A DNA stretch of 64,000 nt. It comes from Propionibacteriaceae bacterium. GTDB lineage: Bacteria; Actinomycetota; Actinomycetes; Propionibacteriales; Propionibacteriaceae. The position numbers and the translations under genes were made by a program. Positions 51,317 to 59,716 of this stretch are shown here, piece after piece. The DNA is taken from the NCBI GenBank assembly GCA_031267645.1, contig JAIRYW010000021.1, positions 62,001-126,000 of the forward strand, written 5' to 3'. Within the stretch, counting starts at the first letter, position 1, and each line of letters opens with the position of its first letter. The notes below the pieces were generated by a model that worked only from the letters and a program-made list of their open reading frames with translations, was not told the origin of the DNA and did no database searches.

Positions 51317-52411
51317 TCAGTGAGTATTCCAGCGCACCGGATCGATGTCATAGCCGAAGTAACGCGGTCCGACCAGGTCGAGTCCGGCCGGCGTCTGCCA
51401 ACGCTCGTCGCAGGGCGCCACGACCAGGGCCAGACGGTGGCCGAAACGCAACCCTTCGGTCGTGATCGGCTCGCCGGTGTCGGCCTCCAGTCCGATGATC
51501 AGATCGGGGGCCGTGGCCACCACCTGGCCGTCCCGGACGACCACGATGTTCTCGTTCTGGAAGCTCATCTCGACCACTGTCCCGAGGTCCGGGCCGACGC
51601 CTTGGAAAGTGGCCTCGCCGCGGGCGAAACCGGCCGTGGTGCGCCGCACGATGTCGACCACTTTGCCTTGGTAGACGACCCGTCCGCCCAACTCCCGGGC
51701 CACCTGCGCCACCGGGTCGGCCAGATCGGCGCGGGCCTGTCGGACCGCCCGGCCCAGACGCACGCACAAAGACAAGGTGCCGGCCACCGCCGACTGGGCG
51801 GCCTGGGCGCCGGTCATGGGATAGAGCGAGACGATGGCCGAGGCGCCCATCTCGACGGTGGCGGCCCGGGCCAGCCGTTCGGTCCACAGATTCGACACCG
51901 TCGTGAAGATGCCGGCGTTGCCCTTGTCGTCCGTGATCGACATCGGGCTGGCGGCGATTCCGTAGAGGCTGGCCGTCACCATCTGCAATTCGGGGAAGGC
52001 CCGCCCCATGAAGTCGCCGTCGATCAAGGGCAGGCCCATGCGGGCGGCCGTCACCACCGGGATGGTGGAGTTGACCCCTCCGGCCTCCATGCAGACGATG
52101 TGGGTGGGCTGTCGGCCCAGATAGGTGGCCAAGGCTTCGACCGCGTTGGTGAACTGGTCCACCGCCGGCAGCTTCTCGACCATGACGGTGGGCGCGCCCA
52201 TCATGGCGATGGAGAAGACCGCCGCCTGGGCCGGCACGTCGGCCGGCGCCACCAGCTGGACCGGGCCGTGCCGCTCGATCGCCTCCAGGGCCATCAGGGC
52301 CCCGATGTGAGGGTCGCCGCCGCCGCCGGTGCCGAGGATGGCGGCCCCGCGGGCCAGGTCGGCCACATCGTCGCGGGCGATGGCGGAGAGGTTGGTCTGG
52401 GTCTGGTTCAC
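51317..52411 (-). CDS. DUF917 (S-methyl-thiohydantoin desulfurase-like) protein
   Basis: 364 residues, GTG start overlapping the hyuA stop by GTGA. 'DLARGAAILGTGGGGDPHIGALMALEAIE', 'IVCMEAGGVNSTIPVVTAARMGLPLIDGDFMGRAFPELQM', 'GKVVDIVRRTTAGFARGEATFQG', and 'EMSFQNENIVVVRDGQVVATAPDLI' are full-length DUF917 signatures with the Gly-rich loop and Asp/Asn residues intact. The family is commonly encoded with HyuA-like proteins and NCS1 permeases. Reaction here is unknown; hydrolysis or desulfuration of a hydantoin-type ring is the best inference. Confidence 0.88.
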   Translation of the reverse strand: MNQTQTNLSAIARDDVADLARGAAILGTGGGGDPHIGALMALEAIERHGPVQLVAPADVPAQAAVFSIAMMGAPTVMVEKLPAVDQFTNAVEALATYLGRQPTHIVCMEAGGVNSTIPVVTAARMGLPLIDGDFMGRAFPELQMVTASLYGIAASPMSITDDKGNAGIFTTVSNLWTERLARAATVEMGASAIVSLYPMTGAQAAQSAVAGTLSLCVRLGRAVRQARADLADPVAQVARELGGRVVYQGKVVDIVRRTTAGFARGEATFQGVGPDLGTVVEMSFQNENIVVVRDGQVVATAPDLIIGLEADTGEPITTEGLRFGHRLALVVAPCDERWQTPAGLDLVGPRYFGYDIDPVRWNTH

Positions 52412-53982
52412 GAGCGGGCCTCCATCGCCAAGTCGCCGACCGCTTTGACCCGGATCCGGGTGGCGTTGCCGGGTAGATACGGGATCGGCACTTCGTCGAA
52501 GTCGACCACTTGGACGCCGGCCGGGTCGGCCCCGGCCGCCACCGCCCGCTCGATCGCCTCCGCCTTGGCCGCCTCGACCACCTTCAAGCGGTCGCCGTCG
52601 GCGATGGTGTGGATGCGGTCGACCTCGCCCGAGACCTGGGCGATGGCGGCCCCGATGGCGTTGGCCACCTCGAAGTGGTCGGGCCGGCGGACCTGGCCCA
52701 GGCCCTCCAAGACGTCGGGCAGCAGGATGGAGCCGCCGCCGACCGCCACCACCGGCAGGGGGTCGGCCGTGGTGCGCATGCGTTCGACCGTCTCGGCCAC
52801 CCGTTCCGCCACCGCCCGCAGCGCCCAATCCACCAGGCCGCGGTCCAGGCCGGCCACCAGGGCGGGGTCGCCGACCTCGGCGTAACCGGCCGCCACGGCG
52901 ATGTCGGTGGCGGTCAAGGTGTCGCCGCCGAAGACCAGAGCCTGTTCGGTCAAGGCGAAGCCGACCGAGGTCGGCCCCACGCGCCGGGCCGTCGGGTCGA
53001 TCAAGGAGCCGCCGCCCAAACCGATCGAGAGCACGTCGGGCATGCGGAAGTTGGTCCGCACCCCGGCCACGGCCACCTCGCCGGTGGCCTCCCGGGGGAA
53101 GCCGCCCTGCAGGACGCCGACGTCGGTGGTGGTGCCGCCGATGTCCACCACGGCGCAGGCCTCCAGGCCAGACAGCACGGCCGCCCCCCGCATCGAGTTG
53201 GTCGGCCCAGAGGCGAAGGTGGCGACCGGGTAGCGGCGGGCGTAGTCGACGTCCATCAAAGTGCCGTCGTTCTGGCTCAGATAGACCGGGGCCAAGATGC
53301 CGTGCAGACGGATCGAGCTGATCAAGGCGTCGGTGATCTGAGCCGCCAACTCGCGCAGGGCGGCGTTGACGATGGTGGCGTTCTCCCGTTCCAGCAGGGA
53401 GATCCGGCCGATCTCGTGCGACAGCGAGATGGCGGTGTCTGGCCCCAACTCCTGGGCCAGGATCTGGGCCGCCTCGGTCTCGAAGCTGGCGTCGATGGGT
53501 GAGAAGACCGACGAGATGGCGACCGAGCGGACGCCGTGGGCGGCCATGTCGGCGGCGTGGCGTTTGATCTCGTCCGGGTCCAAGGGCGCGATCTGGCGGC
53601 CGTCGAACTCATGGCCGCCGTGGGCCAGGTAGACCCGGCCCCGGATGGCCTCGACCACCCGGGCCGGCCAGCCGATCATGGGCGGCAAGGCGGCCGTGGC
53701 CGGCAGACCCAGGCGGAGGGCGGCGGTCGGGGCCAATCGACGGGCCTCGATCAGAGCGTTGATGAAGTGGGTGGTGCCGATCATGACCCCGCTGACGGCG
53801 GCCGGATCGAAGGGGTGGCTGGCTTGGAGGTCGCCTAAGGCGGCCACGATGCCCGGGGTCACCTCGGGGTTGGTCGGTTGTTTGACGGCCGCCACCACGC
53901 GGGTCCCGTCCATCAAGACGGCGTCCGTGTTGGTGCCGCCGACGTCGATGCCGATACGCATAGGCCGATTCTCACTCATCAT
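52408..53982 (-). CDS. Hydantoinase/oxoprolinase family protein (HyuA-like, ATP-dependent)
   Basis: 524 residues. An actin-like ATPase fold: 'MRIGIDVGGTNTDAVLMDG' phosphate loop, 'GVMIGTTHFINALIEAR', 'SHEIGRISLLERENATIVNAAL', 'ACAVVDIGGTTTDVGVLQGGFP', 'GLGGGSLIDPTARRVGPTSVGF'. Classical enzymes use ATP to open hydantoins or 5-oxoproline with a HyuB partner. No HyuB gene is present here; two DUF917 genes follow instead. Start is ATG 53982 or 53979, overlapping the permease stop, or the internal Met before RIGID. Confidence 0.88.
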   Translation of the reverse strand: MMSENRPMRIGIDVGGTNTDAVLMDGTRVVAAVKQPTNPEVTPGIVAALGDLQASHPFDPAAVSGVMIGTTHFINALIEARRLAPTAALRLGLPATAALPPMIGWPARVVEAIRGRVYLAHGGHEFDGRQIAPLDPDEIKRHAADMAAHGVRSVAISSVFSPIDASFETEAAQILAQELGPDTAISLSHEIGRISLLERENATIVNAALRELAAQITDALISSIRLHGILAPVYLSQNDGTLMDVDYARRYPVATFASGPTNSMRGAAVLSGLEACAVVDIGGTTTDVGVLQGGFPREATGEVAVAGVRTNFRMPDVLSIGLGGGSLIDPTARRVGPTSVGFALTEQALVFGGDTLTATDIAVAAGYAEVGDPALVAGLDRGLVDWALRAVAERVAETVERMRTTADPLPVVAVGGGSILLPDVLEGLGQVRRPDHFEVANAIGAAIAQVSGEVDRIHTIADGDRLKVVEAAKAEAIERAVAAGADPAGVQVVDFDEVPIPYLPGNATRIRVKAVGDLAMEARS

Positions 53983-55333
53983 GGGCGGCGGCCGGAGCGG
54001 TCGAGCCGGACTCGGTGACGGTCAGCCCGACCGGGCGGAGCAGATTGACCTTGCCGGCCAGGAAGTAGAGCACGAAGGCCAGCACGACGCCGTTGATGGC
54101 GGACGAGCCCAGGGGCACGAAATAAGCCACCGCGGCGGCGGCCGCCCAAACCACCAGGGTGGCGGGCACCCAGGTGGGCGAGGTCGGCGGCATCTGCTCC
54201 GACTCACGTGTGGCGTCCAACTCGGGGCGCCAGCGCTTGATGAAGAAGTACTCGGCCAAGATGATGCCGATCAGGGGCGGGAAGATGGCGCTCAACACGG
54301 TCAAGAAGCCGGTGAACAGATCCAGGATGCCGGCCGCCGCCAGGCCCGTTCCGACGACGCCGACGACGCCGGTCATGACCGGCCGGGACAGCTTCTTGCC
54401 GGTGATGGCGTTGATGGCGTTGACGAAGCCCAGGCCGCCGGCGTACAGGTTCCAGTCGTTGATCTTGATGGTGCCCATGACGATGACGACGATGCCGACC
54501 CAGCCGACCGAACTCATGATGATGGCGTTGATGTCGGCGCTCTTGATGGCGTGGGCCAGCAGGACGCCGGACAGGCCGACGGCGTATTCGCCCAGGGTCA
54601 GGCCGACCACGGTCTGCTTGACCACGTCGGCCGGGGTGCGGTTGAAGCGGGACATGTCCGGCGTGATCAGGGCACCGGCGATGAAGGCCCCCGCCACCAA
54701 GGTGGCGCCTTGGACCACGGTCATCCCTGGCTGCGGGGGCGGACCGGTCACCAATTCGCCGAAGTCATGGCGGTTCAACTCCGCCACCACCGCCCAGCCG
54801 ACCACGATCAGGAAGGAGGGCACGGCCAAGTTGGCCACCCACTGCATGCCGTGGAAGCCGAGCAGTACGACGGCGGTTACGATCAGTCCGAAGATGACCG
54901 ACCAGGCCCAGATCGGCAGACCCGGCATGATGCCGTGCAGGCCGGCCGCCGAGACGCCGGACTGGATGCCGAACCAGCCGATCAGGGAGATGGCGATGGT
55001 CAGGCCGATCAGAGCCGAGCCGCCGGAGCCGAAGCCGGTCCAGCGGGTCAGAAGCGACGTGTTCAGGCCTTCTTTGACCCCGATGATGCCGACGAAGATG
55101 CACAGCACCTCGATGATGACCGACCCGATGGTGATGGCCCAGAAAGATTCCCAGAAGGTCAGGCTGAAGCCGAGGGCGGCTCCGAGCAGGAACTGGGACA
55201 GCGCCGAGATCTGGCCGAAGCGTTGGATGGCGATGGAGAACCAGCCGTAACGCTGGGATCTGGGCACACGGGAGAAGGGGTAGTCATTGGCCACGGCGCC
55301 GTGTTCGGCGTCCGTCGCGGTCGAAGCGGACAT
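53972..55333 (-). CDS. NCS1-family (cytosine/purine-type) permease
   Basis: 453 residues, about 12 membrane segments. Start ATG 55333 follows GAGGAGT. 'NDYPFSRVPRSQRYGWFSIAIQRFGQISALSQFLLGAALGF' and 'WFGIQSGVSAAGLHGIMPG' and 'GALITPDMSRFNRTPADVV' are typical of CodB-like nucleobase or allantoin-type cation symporters. As first gene of the minus-strand operon it likely imports the heterocycle processed by the downstream enzymes; the exact ligand is unknown. Confidence 0.88.
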   Translation of the reverse strand: MSASTATDAEHGAVANDYPFSRVPRSQRYGWFSIAIQRFGQISALSQFLLGAALGFSLTFWESFWAITIGSVIIEVLCIFVGIIGVKEGLNTSLLTRWTGFGSGGSALIGLTIAISLIGWFGIQSGVSAAGLHGIMPGLPIWAWSVIFGLIVTAVVLLGFHGMQWVANLAVPSFLIVVGWAVVAELNRHDFGELVTGPPPQPGMTVVQGATLVAGAFIAGALITPDMSRFNRTPADVVKQTVVGLTLGEYAVGLSGVLLAHAIKSADINAIIMSSVGWVGIVVIVMGTIKINDWNLYAGGLGFVNAINAITGKKLSRPVMTGVVGVVGTGLAAAGILDLFTGFLTVLSAIFPPLIGIILAEYFFIKRWRPELDATRESEQMPPTSPTWVPATLVVWAAAAAVAYFVPLGSSAINGVVLAFVLYFLAGKVNLLRPVGLTVTESGSTAPAAAHDE

Positions 55334-55499
55334 GGGACTCCTCAGAGCAGACGGAACGTCCACACGCTAAAGCTCCGGTTCACGCCTGAGAATGGGCCAG
55401 ACGCACAGTCAACGGACCCAGACCTCGCATCATGCACTGAAATGCCGCAGTTGTGCCGCCGCGGGCCGGCGGCGGTCGGCCAGGGAGCCGGCCGGAGCC

Positions 55500-55530
55500 T
55501 CGTACGACCGCAGGATCAGTTGTCGTACGA
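55500..55530 (-). terminator. Hairpin overlapping the DUF3039 stop codon
   Basis: Perfect 9-bp arms TCGTACGAC / GTCGTACGA with a 13-nt loop. The arm at 55522-55530 encodes the last residues of DUF3039. It may terminate the minus-strand transcript; no T-run is seen. Confidence 0.4.
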
Positions 55531-55761
55531 CTCCCAGATCTCTTTGCACTCGGGGCAGACGGGGTATTTCTCGGGGTCGCGGTTGGGCACCCAGATCTTG
55601 CCGCACAGCGCCACCACCGGCGTGCCCAAGACGATGGCCTGAGTCAACTTGTCTTTGTCGACGTAGTGTGAATAGCGCTCGTGGTCGCCGTCCTCGGCCG
55701 ACACCGGCGGGTGGTCGAGGACGGTCTGAGAGCCGGGGGCCAGACGCGGAGCTGTGGTCAC
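55516..55761 (-). CDS. DUF3039 family protein
   Basis: 81 residues, GTG start. 'HERYSHYVDKDKLTQAIVLGTPVVALCGKIWVPNRDPEKYPVCPECKEIWESY' covers the entire family. Cys residues in ALCGK and CPEC suggest a zinc site. A TAGACT box on the minus strand at 55769-55774 lies 7 nt before the GTG, suggesting leaderless expression. Universal in many actinobacteria, with unknown function. Confidence 0.88.
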   Translation of the reverse strand: MTTAPRLAPGSQTVLDHPPVSAEDGDHERYSHYVDKDKLTQAIVLGTPVVALCGKIWVPNRDPEKYPVCPECKEIWESYDN

Positions 55762-55768
55762 GGGCCTC

Positions 55769-55774
55769 AGTCTA
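55769..55774 (-). promoter_or_regulatory. -10 box of a likely leaderless DUF3039 promoter
   Basis: TAGACT read on the minus strand, 7 nt before the GTG at 55761. Confidence 0.45.
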
Positions 55775-55884
55775 TGGACCCGGACCCGGGCTCTCCAAAG
55801 CCGGGGCTCCCACGGTCGGCCCGGCCGCTGCTGGGGCGCCCGACAGTCTGGGACCGGTTCCTTAGATAGGGCAGACTAGGAGGC

Positions 55885-56751
55885 GTGACGACGCCCTCGG
55901 AACATCTGCCCGCCCATCTGCCGCCGCGGGGGTGGTACCCCGACCCGAGCGACCCGACCCGGGAGCGTCACTGGTCGGGCCAAGCCTGGACCCAGCGGGT
56001 GCGGCGGCGGACCGAGGCGGTGCCGCTGCCCGTCCACCATCGAGTCGAGCCGTCGGCGGTCCAGAAGGCCCACCCGGTCGCCCCGCGGACTGGCCCCGCG
56101 CCGAGCCCTGAGGCCCCCCGCCCGGCGCCGACCGGCCTGCTCCCTGGCCCGGGCTCGGGCCAGGGCCGGCCGCCGGCCAGTCCGACCGTGCCGCTGGCCG
56201 GTTGGTGGCGACGGGCGGTGGCCGCCGCCATCGACTATCTGATCGAGTCAGCCATGTTGGCGGTGGCCCTGATGCTGGTGGCGCGTGACTTCGTGGATCG
56301 TCTGAGCGTCGCTTACGGCGACTGGTTCGGCCAGGCCTTCTCGACCTTGCGGGCCGGCCGGACCGATCTGCCCGAGCTGCCCGACCAACTGCTCACCCAA
56401 CTGTCTTGGCTGTCGACCCTGATCGCCGTCGTCACCTTGGTCTACGCCGTCGTCTTCCTGGGCGCTTGGGGGGCCACTCCGGGCCAGCGTCTGCTCGGGC
56501 TCCGGGTCATCCCACTGCCGGAGGGCAGCGAAACGGTCAGCGGCAAGCTCCGTCAGGTCGACGGGGCCCAGGCGGCCGGCCGAGTGGGTTGGCGGCGGGC
56601 CGTCTGGCGGGGCCTGATCTGGTCGATCCTGTTGTCCGGTTCTTATTTCACCGTGCTGCTGGTCTTCTCCGCCCTCATGCCGTTGTGGCAGTCGCGCCGT
56701 CAGACCGTGCCCGACCTGCTGGCCCAGACCATCGTGGTCAGACACCGCTGA
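55885..56751 (+). CDS. DUF2510-RDD family membrane protein
   Basis: 288 residues, GTG start. N-terminal DUF2510 motif 'PRGWYPDPSDPTRERHWSGQAWTQRVR', a Pro-rich linker to about residue 100, then an RDD domain: 'PLAGWWRRAVAAAIDYLIESAMLAVALMLVA' with Arg and Asp in the first helix, 'LVYAVVFLGAWGATPGQRLLGLRVIPLP', and a final membrane pair. Function of RDD proteins is uncertain; some are transport-related. TAGGAG at 55874-55879 may be a -10 box at leaderless distance. Confidence 0.85.
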   Translation: MTTPSEHLPAHLPPRGWYPDPSDPTRERHWSGQAWTQRVRRRTEAVPLPVHHRVEPSAVQKAHPVAPRTGPAPSPEAPRPAPTGLLPGPGSGQGRPPASPTVPLAGWWRRAVAAAIDYLIESAMLAVALMLVARDFVDRLSVAYGDWFGQAFSTLRAGRTDLPELPDQLLTQLSWLSTLIAVVTLVYAVVFLGAWGATPGQRLLGLRVIPLPEGSETVSGKLRQVDGAQAAGRVGWRRAVWRGLIWSILLSGSYFTVLLVFSALMPLWQSRRQTVPDLLAQTIVVRHR

Positions 56752-56753
56752 GG

Positions 56754-56781
56754 CGGTCCGTCCGCGCGACCGAGGGTTTTT
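56754..56781 (+). terminator. Candidate terminator after the RDD gene
   Basis: CGGTC / GACCG 5-bp arms with a 9-nt loop followed by AGGGTTTTT, immediately after the stop. Confidence 0.4.
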
Positions 56782-56846
56782 GGAGGCAGGAGCGCCAAGC
56801 CGTCGGGCTCGAACCGGGCTGAGACGGTCCCGCCGCCCGGTGGGGG

Positions 56847-57863
56847 TCAAGGTCGCTGGGCCAAAAGTTCGGCCAGCTGGGTCCGGTCGGCGTAGCTGGC
56901 TTGGGCGCCGGGGCGGGTGGCGGCCAGACCGGCCGTCAGGCTGGCCAGATCAGCCGCCGCCAGCAGGGTGGAGCCCGAGGCCAGGGCCGCCAACAGGGCT
57001 CCCAGGAAGGAATCGCCGCAGCCGGTGGTGTCGACCACCCGGGGGATGGCCAGCGCGGGCCAGGCGGTGGCCGCGCCTGACTGGATGATCAGCGAGCCGG
57101 CTCCGCCCAGGGTCACCACGGCACGTTCGACCCCCCGGTCGGCCAGGCCGGCGGCGATGGCGGACTGGGTCCGCCGGTCGCGCGCGATGGCCTCCGCCGG
57201 ATGGGGCGTCGCCAGCAGGTCGGACAGCTCGCCCTCGTTCACCACCAGCAGGTCGGTCAGCTCCAGCAATTCGGCCGGGACCTCGCGGTAGGGCGAGAGA
57301 TTGAGCAAGACGGCGACGCCGTGGTCGCCGGCCACGCGGGCGGCCGCCAGCACACCGTCCAGCGGCGTCTCCAGGCAGAGCCCGAGGGTGCTGGCTCCGG
57401 CGATGGCGGCGCTGTGTCGGCGGACGAACCCTTCGGTCAGACTGGCGTTGGCGCCGGGGCTGACGACGATGGTGTTCTCGGCCTGGGCGTCCACCGTGAT
57501 GATGGCGGAGCCGGTGGCCCCCTCGACCCGACCGCAGTCACTCATGTCAACTCCCGCTTGACTCATGGCCGAGTGGAGCAGATCGCCGGAGGCGTCGCCG
57601 CCGAGGCAGCCGACGAAACGGACGTCGGCCCCGAGGAGGGCGGCTTGGACCGCTTGATTGGCCGATTTGCCGCCTGGCAAGGTGCGCAGGGGCGACCCGG
57701 GGACGGTCTGCCCGGGTCGGGGCAGAGTCTCGGTCAGGACGGTGAAGTCGACGTTGGCCGACCCCACCACGGCGACCCGGCCGGATAGGCCGCGCAGGGT
57801 GGTGAGCGGGTCGCTGTCGGCTTGGGGGCCAGATTGGGAAATCACGCTGGGACTCTTCCGCAT
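56847..57863 (-). CDS. rbsK: PfkB-family sugar kinase, probable ribokinase
   Basis: 338 residues. 'VAVVGSANVDFTVLTETLPRPGQTV' and signature 1 'LPGGKSANQAVQAALLGADVRFVGCLGGDASGD', then 'LLVVNEGELSDLL', and signature 2 'VDTTGCGDSFLGALLAALA' with the catalytic Asp in GCGDS. It would phosphorylate ribose at O5. The nearby nucleoside hydrolase would supply ribose. ATG 57863 lacks a clear ribosome-binding site; GTG at 57845, after AAGAG, is an alternative start. The N-terminal ~28 residues precede the family core. Confidence 0.85.
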   Translation of the reverse strand: MRKSPSVISQSGPQADSDPLTTLRGLSGRVAVVGSANVDFTVLTETLPRPGQTVPGSPLRTLPGGKSANQAVQAALLGADVRFVGCLGGDASGDLLHSAMSQAGVDMSDCGRVEGATGSAIITVDAQAENTIVVSPGANASLTEGFVRRHSAAIAGASTLGLCLETPLDGVLAAARVAGDHGVAVLLNLSPYREVPAELLELTDLLVVNEGELSDLLATPHPAEAIARDRRTQSAIAAGLADRGVERAVVTLGGAGSLIIQSGAATAWPALAIPRVVDTTGCGDSFLGALLAALASGSTLLAAADLASLTAGLAATRPGAQASYADRTQLAELLAQRP

Positions 57864-58252
57864 TCGATGGATGGGCCGGTTGGTCGGGGCCGATCCTCCC
57901 GTCCGGGGACGGGAGCCCGCTGGCGCCGCCTGGGGCGGGGTCGAAGGAGGGTCGATCAGCCCTTCTTCGAGGAGTATATGGAGCGCTCGGAGCGGCCGGG
58001 AAGGCCGTCGGGAGTCGGTCGGGCCGGCCGCTCCGGCCGGCGCCGTTAGGTTCCGCGCCGTCGGGAGGCCGGAGCCAGACCCGGTCCGGGCCGTTCCAAG
58101 GCCGGGTCCAGGGCTCGGTCCAGGGCCGGCTCGGTCCCAGACCCGGCCGCCGGATCTCCGCTGGGCGGGATCTGGCGGCCGGATCTAGAGGCGCTCCCCG
58201 GGGCCGTCACGAGGGCGACCGTCCCGGGACGGTCAGCGGCTCGACCACCGGC
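57864..58252. other. Gene-free stretch between ribokinase and MFS genes
   Basis: 389 bp, very GC-rich, with low-complexity recurrences of GGTCCAGGGC and CCGGATCT. I see no gene, RNA or clear promoter; it should contain the upstream region of the ribokinase gene. Confidence 0.4.
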
Positions 58253-59716
58253 TCAGGCAGCCGGCGACCGATCGGCCCCTGGTTTGGGGATCAGGCAGCT
58301 GGCCAGGAGGGCCAGAGCCAAGATGCCCGCTCCGGTCAGGATCCCGCCGCGGTAGCCGGCGGCGGCGTCGCCCGACCGGCTCAGCACCGTCTGCACCAAG
58401 GGCAGGACGACGAAGGACAGGCCGGCCCCCAGGTTGAAGGCGCCGGCGTTCAGACCCGGCAGATAGCCGGGGTTGTCCTGGGGCGAGAGCACCACGCCGA
58501 GGCCGTTCAACATGATGTTGGCCATGCCGGCGTAACTCAGGCCGACCAAGATGGACAGGCCGGTCAGACGAGGCAGGCTGCCGGAGTCGATCAGCAGCAG
58601 GGTCGCCGCGACGCCGACCACGCTGATCAGCAAGCCCACCCGCAAGACGCGCAGGTAGCCGAAACGGCCGGCCAGGAAACCGGCCAACGGCCCCATGGCC
58701 AGACCGGCCAAGGCGTACGGGGTCAGGGTGGCCAAGGCGGCCTGAGAGGCGCTCAGACCGGCGCCGGCGTCGGCGTCCTGGGCGATGGCCGGGACGATCT
58801 GGTTCATGACGGCGAAGACGCCGATCATGGTCAGCAAGGTGGTCGAGAGCAAACCCCAAGTCGCCCGGCGGCGCAGATACCTGGTCGTCACCAAGGGGTG
58901 GGCGACGCGCGACTCCGTCTTCCAGAAACCGACGAAGGCGGCCACCGCCACCAGCGCCAGCAGTCCGATCAGGATCCAGTTGGCCTGAGACAGGGCGGCC
59001 AGCTGGTCGAAGGCCAGGTAGAGGCCGCCGACCGCCACCACCAGCAGGGCCGCGCCCAGCCAGTCCATCCGGGGCGGGTCCACCACGGTCGACTCGTTGG
59101 TCAGGGCTAGGACGGCCCACCCGGCCAGCAGGGCGACGACGGCCATGACCCAGAAGAGGGAGGCGAAGCCGAAGCGGTCGAACAGCCAGCCGCCGGCCAG
59201 GGCGTCGACTCCGGCGATGCCGCCGTTGACCGAGGTGATGACGCCCAGCAAGGTGGCGTAGCGCTTGGGGTCGGTGACGTGAGTGCGCAACATGATCAGG
59301 CACAGCACCACGGTCGGGCCGGCCACGCCCTGGACGACCCGGCCCACGAACAGCCAGGTCACGTCGGGCGCCAGGGCGCTGACCAGACAGCCCACGGCGG
59401 TGCCGAAGAGCATGGCGGTCAAGACCCGGCGGCGACCGCGTAGATCGGCCAGCCGGGGCAGGAAGAGGGAGAAGACGGCCGCCGAGGCGAAGAAGGCGGT
59501 CTGGGTCAGGCCGATCTCGGCCGTGCTGGCGTGCAGGGCCGCCTCCATGCCCTTGAGGGCGGGCGACAGCATCGAGGCGTTGAGCTGGAAGGCGAAGCAG
59601 GCCACCAGCAGGGCGAACATCAAGGCGGCGGTGCTGGTGCGCTTGACCGTCACCAGCTGGCCGGCCACGACGACGCGGTCGCCCCGCCGCTGGTCCCCGG
59701 AATCGGTCTCAGGCAT
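58253..59716 (-). CDS. MFS transporter (DHA2/EmrB-like, 14-TM type)
   Basis: 487 residues. 'ALMFALLVACFAFQLNASMLSPALKGMEAALHAS' opens the first helix; the MFS loop motif is 'LADLRGRRRVLTAMLFG', and motif C-like 'VVQGVAGPTVVLCLIML'. About 14 hydrophobic segments. It overlaps the nucleoside hydrolase stop by 8 bp and so is translated with it, which points to nucleoside import, although the sequence class is usually drug efflux. Confidence 0.85.
   Translation of the reverse strand: MPETDSGDQRRGDRVVVAGQLVTVKRTSTAALMFALLVACFAFQLNASMLSPALKGMEAALHASTAEIGLTQTAFFASAAVFSLFLPRLADLRGRRRVLTAMLFGTAVGCLVSALAPDVTWLFVGRVVQGVAGPTVVLCLIMLRTHVTDPKRYATLLGVITSVNGGIAGVDALAGGWLFDRFGFASLFWVMAVVALLAGWAVLALTNESTVVDPPRMDWLGAALLVVAVGGLYLAFDQLAALSQANWILIGLLALVAVAAFVGFWKTESRVAHPLVTTRYLRRRATWGLLSTTLLTMIGVFAVMNQIVPAIAQDADAGAGLSASQAALATLTPYALAGLAMGPLAGFLAGRFGYLRVLRVGLLISVVGVAATLLLIDSGSLPRLTGLSILVGLSYAGMANIMLNGLGVVLSPQDNPGYLPGLNAGAFNLGAGLSFVVLPLVQTVLSRSGDAAAGYRGGILTGAGILALALLASCLIPKPGADRSPAA

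Noticed and set aside
55500..55530. TCGTACGAC inverted repeat considered as an attachment site or riboswitch.
   Set aside because: No integrase, duplicated flank or conserved aptamer is visible; a terminator or chance hairpin is simpler.
53645..55642. A 665-codon plus-strand frame opposite the NCS1 permease gene.
   Set aside because: Asp/Gln/His-rich shadow of the permease; the minus strand gives a clear transporter.
58060..58200. Recurrent GGTCCAGGGC/CCGGATCT words in the gap before the MFS gene.
   Set aside because: Copies are irregular and fit low-complexity GC-rich DNA; no period or palindrome could be established.
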